DNA of 64,000 nucleotides, taken from NCBI RefSeq assembly GCF_900067135.1, contig NZ_FJUR01000001.1, positions 2,483,501 through 2,547,500 of the forward strand, in the 5' to 3' direction. Origin of the DNA: Rhizobium sp. 9140 (GTDB lineage Bacteria; Pseudomonadota; Alphaproteobacteria; Rhizobiales; Rhizobiaceae). Position 1 is the first letter of the stretch. Each line of letters opens with the position of its first letter. This document shows, piece by piece, positions 60,986 through 64,000 of this stretch. Position numbers and translations under genes: made by a program. The notes beneath the pieces were generated by a model. The model was not told the origin of the DNA and made no database searches. It was given only the letters and a program-made list of their open reading frames with translations.

Positions 60986-61273
60986 ATGAACAGATTGGCC
61001 ATTGCCGCCGTGTCAGCCGCCGTCTTGGGTTTGACGGCATGCACATCCGTCGGGGCGCCGGCGCAGCCGATCGAGCCGATTCCCGGCAGCATCATCTATG
61101 GCGGCCAGCCGCGCACGAAGCTGATGAAATCGCCCATTGGCAGCACCTTCCCTCATCGCTTCCGGGACAATCGCGGCGGCGAGTGGGAAGAGGTCTACCG
61201 GATCGCCCCCGATCGAACCCTCGAGCTGATCGCCCGCCGCCAGATCGAACTCGACGTCGAGAACAACCGGTAA
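60986..61273 (+). CDS. Small lipoprotein of unknown function
   Basis: A 95-residue lipoprotein. The signal peptide NRLAIAAVSAAVLGLTAC ends in a lipobox (LTAC, Cys near residue 19). The mature region has IPGSIIYGGQPRTKLMKSPIGS, then FPHRFRDNRGGEWEEVYRI and ends in a charged helix. A family of short rhizobial lipoproteins with YGGQPRTKL is likely, but I have no function. The ATG at 60986 starts the signal peptide; 24 upstream in-frame codons are excluded. It is separated from the giant gene by a strong terminator, so expressed independently. Confidence 0.7.
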   Translation: MNRLAIAAVSAAVLGLTACTSVGAPAQPIEPIPGSIIYGGQPRTKLMKSPIGSTFPHRFRDNRGGEWEEVYRIAPDRTLELIARRQIELDVENNR

Positions 61274-61342
61274 CGTGAGAAGCAACGGTCTCCGAGTGCG
61301 GAGGCTCACCCGGATCCACAGAGAATGACAAAGGAGAAGACC

Positions 61343-61579
61343 ATGACCAACCTCGACCTACCCGAAGGCCATCGCGAACATGAACCGACCACGACCAAGG
61401 CCTTGAACGTCGTCAAGGCGGAGGCGGCTGCCGTCCGCCAGACGGCGACCGAACACCCGTCCTCGACCGTTCTTCTCCTCGGCCTCGTCGGTATCGCCGG
61501 CTTCCTCATCGGCCACGGCGTCGGCTATCGCAAGGCGGAGGCAGACACCGTCCCATCCTTTCGCCGTTTCTGGTCCTAA
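61343..61579 (+). CDS. Small single-pass membrane protein
   Basis: A 78-residue protein with a hydrophilic N-terminal helix (about residues 1-38, HEPTTTKALNVVKAEAAAVRQTATEHPSS), one membrane helix (about 42-62, TVLLLGLVGIAGFLIGHGVGY) and a short basic/aromatic tail ending FRRFWS. The glycine-zipper-like GxxxGxxxGxGxG in the helix could drive oligomerisation. It resembles the C-terminal part of ElaB/YqjD-type ribosome-tethering proteins, but the match is weak. The ATG at 61343 has AAGGAG 8 bases upstream. A bidirectional terminator follows. Confidence 0.65.
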   Translation: MTNLDLPEGHREHEPTTTKALNVVKAEAAAVRQTATEHPSSTVLLLGLVGIAGFLIGHGVGYRKAEADTVPSFRRFWS

Positions 61580-61634
61580 GGCAAGCGAACGGCCTGATCC
61601 GCTCTCACAGGGCCGGATTTCGGAATCGGCCCAT

Positions 61635-61665
61635 AAAAAAATCCCGCAAACCTGCGGGATTTTTT
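61635..61665. terminator. Bidirectional terminator before petC
   Basis: AATCCCGCA (61640-61648) and TGCGGGATT (61653-61661), loop AACC, with six or more A upstream and six T downstream. It serves the small membrane protein gene (+) and the pet operon (-). Confidence 0.92.
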
Positions 61666-61722
61666 GTGAGATATCGTCCGTCACGCAACATGAGACCACG
61701 GTCGAGGTGAACTCCGAGCGGC

Positions 61723-62601
61723 TCAATGCTCTTTGCTGGCGTAAACAGACTTCTTCGTCAGATAGATCAAGCCAGTGAAGATCAGCAGGAAGATCAGCAC
61801 CATGAAGCCCGTGCGCTTGCGTTCCTCCAGATGCGGTTCTGCCGCCCACATCAGGAAGGCGGAGACGTCGCGGGAATATTGCTCCACCGTCTGCGGCGCG
61901 CCATCGTCATAGGTCACCTGGCCCTCTGTCAGCGGCTTGGCCATGGCAAGGGCCGCAGCATTGGCGAAGTAGGGGTTGTAGTGTGTGCCTTGAGCGATTT
62001 CCACGCCGGCCGGCGGCTCCTCATAGCCGTTCAGCAGCGCGTGGATATAGTCCGGTCCCCCTTCCTGATACTGCGTGAACATATCGAAGATGAAGGTTGG
62101 GAAGCCGCGTTCGATGCCACGGGCCTTCGCGATCAGCGAGAAGTCCGGCGGTGCCGCCCCGTTATTAGCCGCAGCGGCGGCTTCGGCATTGGGGAACGGC
62201 GAGACGAAATGGTCCGACGCCACAGCCTTGCGGGTGTACATCTCACCCTCGGCATTCGGCCCGTCCTGCACTTCGTAGTTCGCGGCGAAGGTCTTCACCT
62301 GCGCTTCCGAGTAACCGAGGTCCTCCAGCGTGCGGAAGGCGACAAGGTTCATCGAGTGACAGGCGGAACAGACTTCCGTGTAGACCTTCAGGCCGCGCTG
62401 TAGCTGCCCCTTATCGTAATGGCCGAACGGGCCGGCGAACGACCACTCTTCCTGATGCGGCTTCTTGATCGGGAAGTGCGGCGTTCCCCCGCCATGCTCT
62501 TCGGTGGCCGTGGTGCCCTCATGCGGCGCGTTCTCCTGCGCCAGCACGGGGCCGGCAAGAAGAGAGGTGGCAAGGAAGAGGCCGGTAATCAGCTTTTTCA
62601 T
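61723..62601 (-). CDS. petC: Cytochrome c1 of the bc1 complex
   Basis: A heme subunit of respiratory complex III that passes electrons to cytochrome c. The 292 residues have a signal peptide (KKLITGLFLATSLLAGPVLA), the heme motif VCSACHSMNLVAFR (near residue 67), the axial Met region in NAAALAMAKPL, and a C-terminal membrane anchor (FMVLIFLLIFTGLIYLTKKSVYA). The ATG at 62601 is chosen (MKKLITG); an ATG 33 bases upstream would precede the signal peptide with charged residues. In many rhizobia cytochrome b and c1 are separate, as here. It is the last gene of petABC. Confidence 0.96.
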   Translation of the reverse strand: MKKLITGLFLATSLLAGPVLAQENAPHEGTTATEEHGGGTPHFPIKKPHQEEWSFAGPFGHYDKGQLQRGLKVYTEVCSACHSMNLVAFRTLEDLGYSEAQVKTFAANYEVQDGPNAEGEMYTRKAVASDHFVSPFPNAEAAAAANNGAAPPDFSLIAKARGIERGFPTFIFDMFTQYQEGGPDYIHALLNGYEEPPAGVEIAQGTHYNPYFANAAALAMAKPLTEGQVTYDDGAPQTVEQYSRDVSAFLMWAAEPHLEERKRTGFMVLIFLLIFTGLIYLTKKSVYASKEH

Positions 62602-62633
62602 CGTGTTGGAGTCCTTGGTCTCTTCTCTCGGCA

Positions 62634-63905
62634 TCACGCCGCCACCGGGGTCTTGCGGGCCTTCTGCTCCAGCACCGCTTCGGTGATGGAATTCGGAATG
62701 CGGCGCGGCGTCTCGAACAGGCCGAGAAGCGGCATGATCACGAGGAAGAAGCCGAAATAATAGAGCGTGCCGATCTGCGACATCACCACATAGGCGCCTT
62801 CCGCCGGGCGCGAGCCGAGCCAGCCGAGAAGGATGGCGTTGACGACGAAGATCCAGAAGAACAGCTTGTACCAGGGACGATAGACCGCCGAGCGGACCTT
62901 CGACGTGTCGAGCCAGGGCAGGAAGAACAGAACGATAATCGCCCCGAACATCACGAGCACGCCGCCGAGCTTCGAGTCGATCGGGCCGACATTGAAGGTG
63001 ATGGCGCGCAGCATCGCGTAGAACGGCAGGTAGTACCATTCCGGCACGATATGGGCAGGCGTCTTCAGCGCGTTTGCCGGGATATAGTTGTCCGGGTGGC
63101 CGAGAAAGTTCGGCATGTAGAAGACGAACCAGGCATAGACGAGCAGGAAGACGGACACGCCGAGCGCGTCCTTCAGCGTCGCATAGGGTGTGAACGGAAC
63201 CGTGTCGGTCTTGGTCTTCACCTCGACACCGGTCGGGTTCGTCTGGCCGGTCACATGCAGCGCCCAGATGTGCAGCACGACGACGCCGGCGATCATGAAG
63301 GGCAGCAGGTAATGCAGCGAGAAGAAGCGGTTGAGCGTCGGCTGGTCCACGGCAAAGCCGCCGAGCAGGAACTGCTGGATCCATTCGCCGACGAGCGGGA
63401 AGGCGGAGAAGAAGCCGGTGATGACCGTCGCACCCCAGAAGGACATCTGCCCCCACGGAAGCACGTAGCCCATGAACCCCGCCGCCATCATCAGCAGGTA
63501 GATGACCACGCCAAGAATCCAGAGGATTTCGCGCGGGGCCTTGTAGGAGCCATAATAAAGCCCGCGGCCGATATGCAGGTAGACGGCGATGAAGAAGAAC
63601 GAGGCGCCGTTGGCATGCATGTAGCGCAGCAACCAGCCATGGTTCACGTCGCGCATGATCTTTTCGACAGAAGTAAAGGCGACGGTGGTGTCGGCAGCGT
63701 AATGCATGGCCAGCACGACACCCGTGACGATCTGGATGATCAGCATCACCGACAGCATGGCGCCGAAGGTATAGGCATAGTTCAGGTTGCGCGGAACGGG
63801 ATAGGAAATGAAACTGTCATGGACCAGCCGCGGCAGCGGCAGCCGCGAATCCACCCATTTTTCCAGTCCCGTCGTCGGCGTGTAGGTTGAATGTTCCCCA
63901 CTCAT
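62634..63905 (-). CDS. petB: Cytochrome b of the bc1 complex
   Basis: The quinol-oxidising and quinone-reducing di-heme subunit of complex III. In its 423 residues, eight membrane helices are visible. Heme His candidates are in [14 protein letters not shown] (near residue 80), [24 protein letters not shown] (near residues 95-117) and [24 protein letters not shown] (near residues 195-215). The Qo-site PEWY motif is present ([15 protein letters not shown], near residue 285). The ATG at 63905 (MSGEHSTY) is chosen over one 18 bases upstream, which would overlap petA. It lies between petA and petC in one operon. Confidence 0.97.
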   Translation of the reverse strand: MSGEHSTYTPTTGLEKWVDSRLPLPRLVHDSFISYPVPRNLNYAYTFGAMLSVMLIIQIVTGVVLAMHYAADTTVAFTSVEKIMRDVNHGWLLRYMHANGASFFFIAVYLHIGRGLYYGSYKAPREILWILGVVIYLLMMAAGFMGYVLPWGQMSFWGATVITGFFSAFPLVGEWIQQFLLGGFAVDQPTLNRFFSLHYLLPFMIAGVVVLHIWALHVTGQTNPTGVEVKTKTDTVPFTPYATLKDALGVSVFLLVYAWFVFYMPNFLGHPDNYIPANALKTPAHIVPEWYYLPFYAMLRAITFNVGPIDSKLGGVLVMFGAIIVLFFLPWLDTSKVRSAVYRPWYKLFFWIFVVNAILLGWLGSRPAEGAYVVMSQIGTLYYFGFFLVIMPLLGLFETPRRIPNSITEAVLEQKARKTPVAA

Positions 63906-63919
63906 ATCGGCAATCCCCC

Positions 63920-64000
63920 TCAACCGATCTTGATGACTGTATCGGATGTGAACGCAAAGTTGGGTACGGCAAGGTTCATCGGCGCCGGACCCTTTCGAAT
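63920..64000 (-). CDS. petA: Rieske iron-sulfur subunit, C-terminal end only
   Basis: The final 26 residues of the bc1 Rieske protein: [12 protein letters not shown] then [10 protein letters not shown] and a stop at 63920-63922. G-P-A-P-x-N-L-x-V-P is the last conserved motif of Rieske subunits. The cluster-binding part lies outside the window. It precedes petB by 14 bases in the usual petABC order. Confidence 0.9.
   Translation of the reverse strand: MRKGPAPMNLAVPNFAFTSDTVIKIG

Noticed and set aside
62602-63456. N-terminal extension of the cytochrome c1 frame through petB
   Set aside because: It overlaps petB out of frame. It is not the long fused cytochrome b/c1 form, because petB has its own frame and stop.

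Overview
This 64 kb window is a chromosomal segment of an alphaproteobacterium of the order Hyphomicrobiales (Rhizobiales), most likely Rhizobiaceae. Support: high G+C with strong third-position G/C bias; a RecA and a CckA typical of rhizobia; an alphaproteobacterial SOS-type operator (GTTC-N7-GTTC) upstream of recA; a DksA lacking most zinc-ligand cysteines; the petABC (fbc) cluster; and a giant membrane-anchored coiled-coil protein resembling the Agrobacterium Growth Pole Ring protein. Nearly everything is ordinary vegetative chromosome. No CRISPR array, prophage, insertion sequence, tRNA or rRNA gene was seen.

Layout. 1-12.1 kb: de novo purine synthesis (purB 3' end, purC-purS-small coiled-coil ORF-purQ, purL), then bolA, a small basic ORF and grxD. 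Interspersed are a PilZ protein, a small hydrolase, a frameshifted PAS-GGDEF-EAL gene, a lipoprotein, a DUF1127 protein, a MocR-type regulator and a PagL-like lipid A deacylase. 12.4-18.6 kb: two tandem Bcr/CflA-type exporters, then leftward inositol monophosphatase-ttcA, glsA and rpsD. 18.7-25.5 kb: a VapBC module with a nonsense-mutated toxin, a HerA/DUF87-type ATPase, murI, a TrmJ-like methylase, a DUF3828-like secreted protein and a FUSC transporter. 25.7-35.8 kb: icd, an acetyltransferase, a lower-G+C DinB-TetR pair with a clear operator, alaS, recA, the pseudouridine catabolic pair psuK-psuG and a second DUF3828-like protein. 35.9-44.1 kb: cckA, a FliO-like protein, dksA, a SixA-like phosphatase and a YcjX/YcjF-like pair. 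44.1-50.7 kb: a molybdopterin oxidoreductase with its cytochrome b, a secreted protein, a 53-bp tandem palindromic repeat, folP-folB-folK, a DUF922 protein, a candidate structured RNA, a ferredoxin and a lone Hpt protein. 51.3-60.8 kb: one 9.5-kb gene for a 3,178-residue protein. 60.9-64 kb: two small envelope proteins and petC-petB-petA (petA truncated by the window end).

The most remarkable object is the 9.5-kb gene. Two membrane segments near the N-terminus are followed by about 2,580 residues that read as 11-residue (hendecad) repeats. Inside them is a strictly periodic array of nine 66-residue (198-bp, six-hendecad) units. A Pro/Gln/Ala linker and a conserved-looking C-terminal domain complete the protein. 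I infer it is a homologue of the polar-growth scaffold GPR/RgsE, enlarged by repeat expansion. It lies divergent from a histidine phosphotransfer protein and downstream of TTAA-rich, CtrA-like sequence.

The regulatory picture combines second-messenger output (PilZ, GGDEF-EAL), the CckA cell-cycle kinase, DksA, and several promoter/operator arrangements that can be read directly: recA, the TetR-DinB operon, the MocR gene and dksA.
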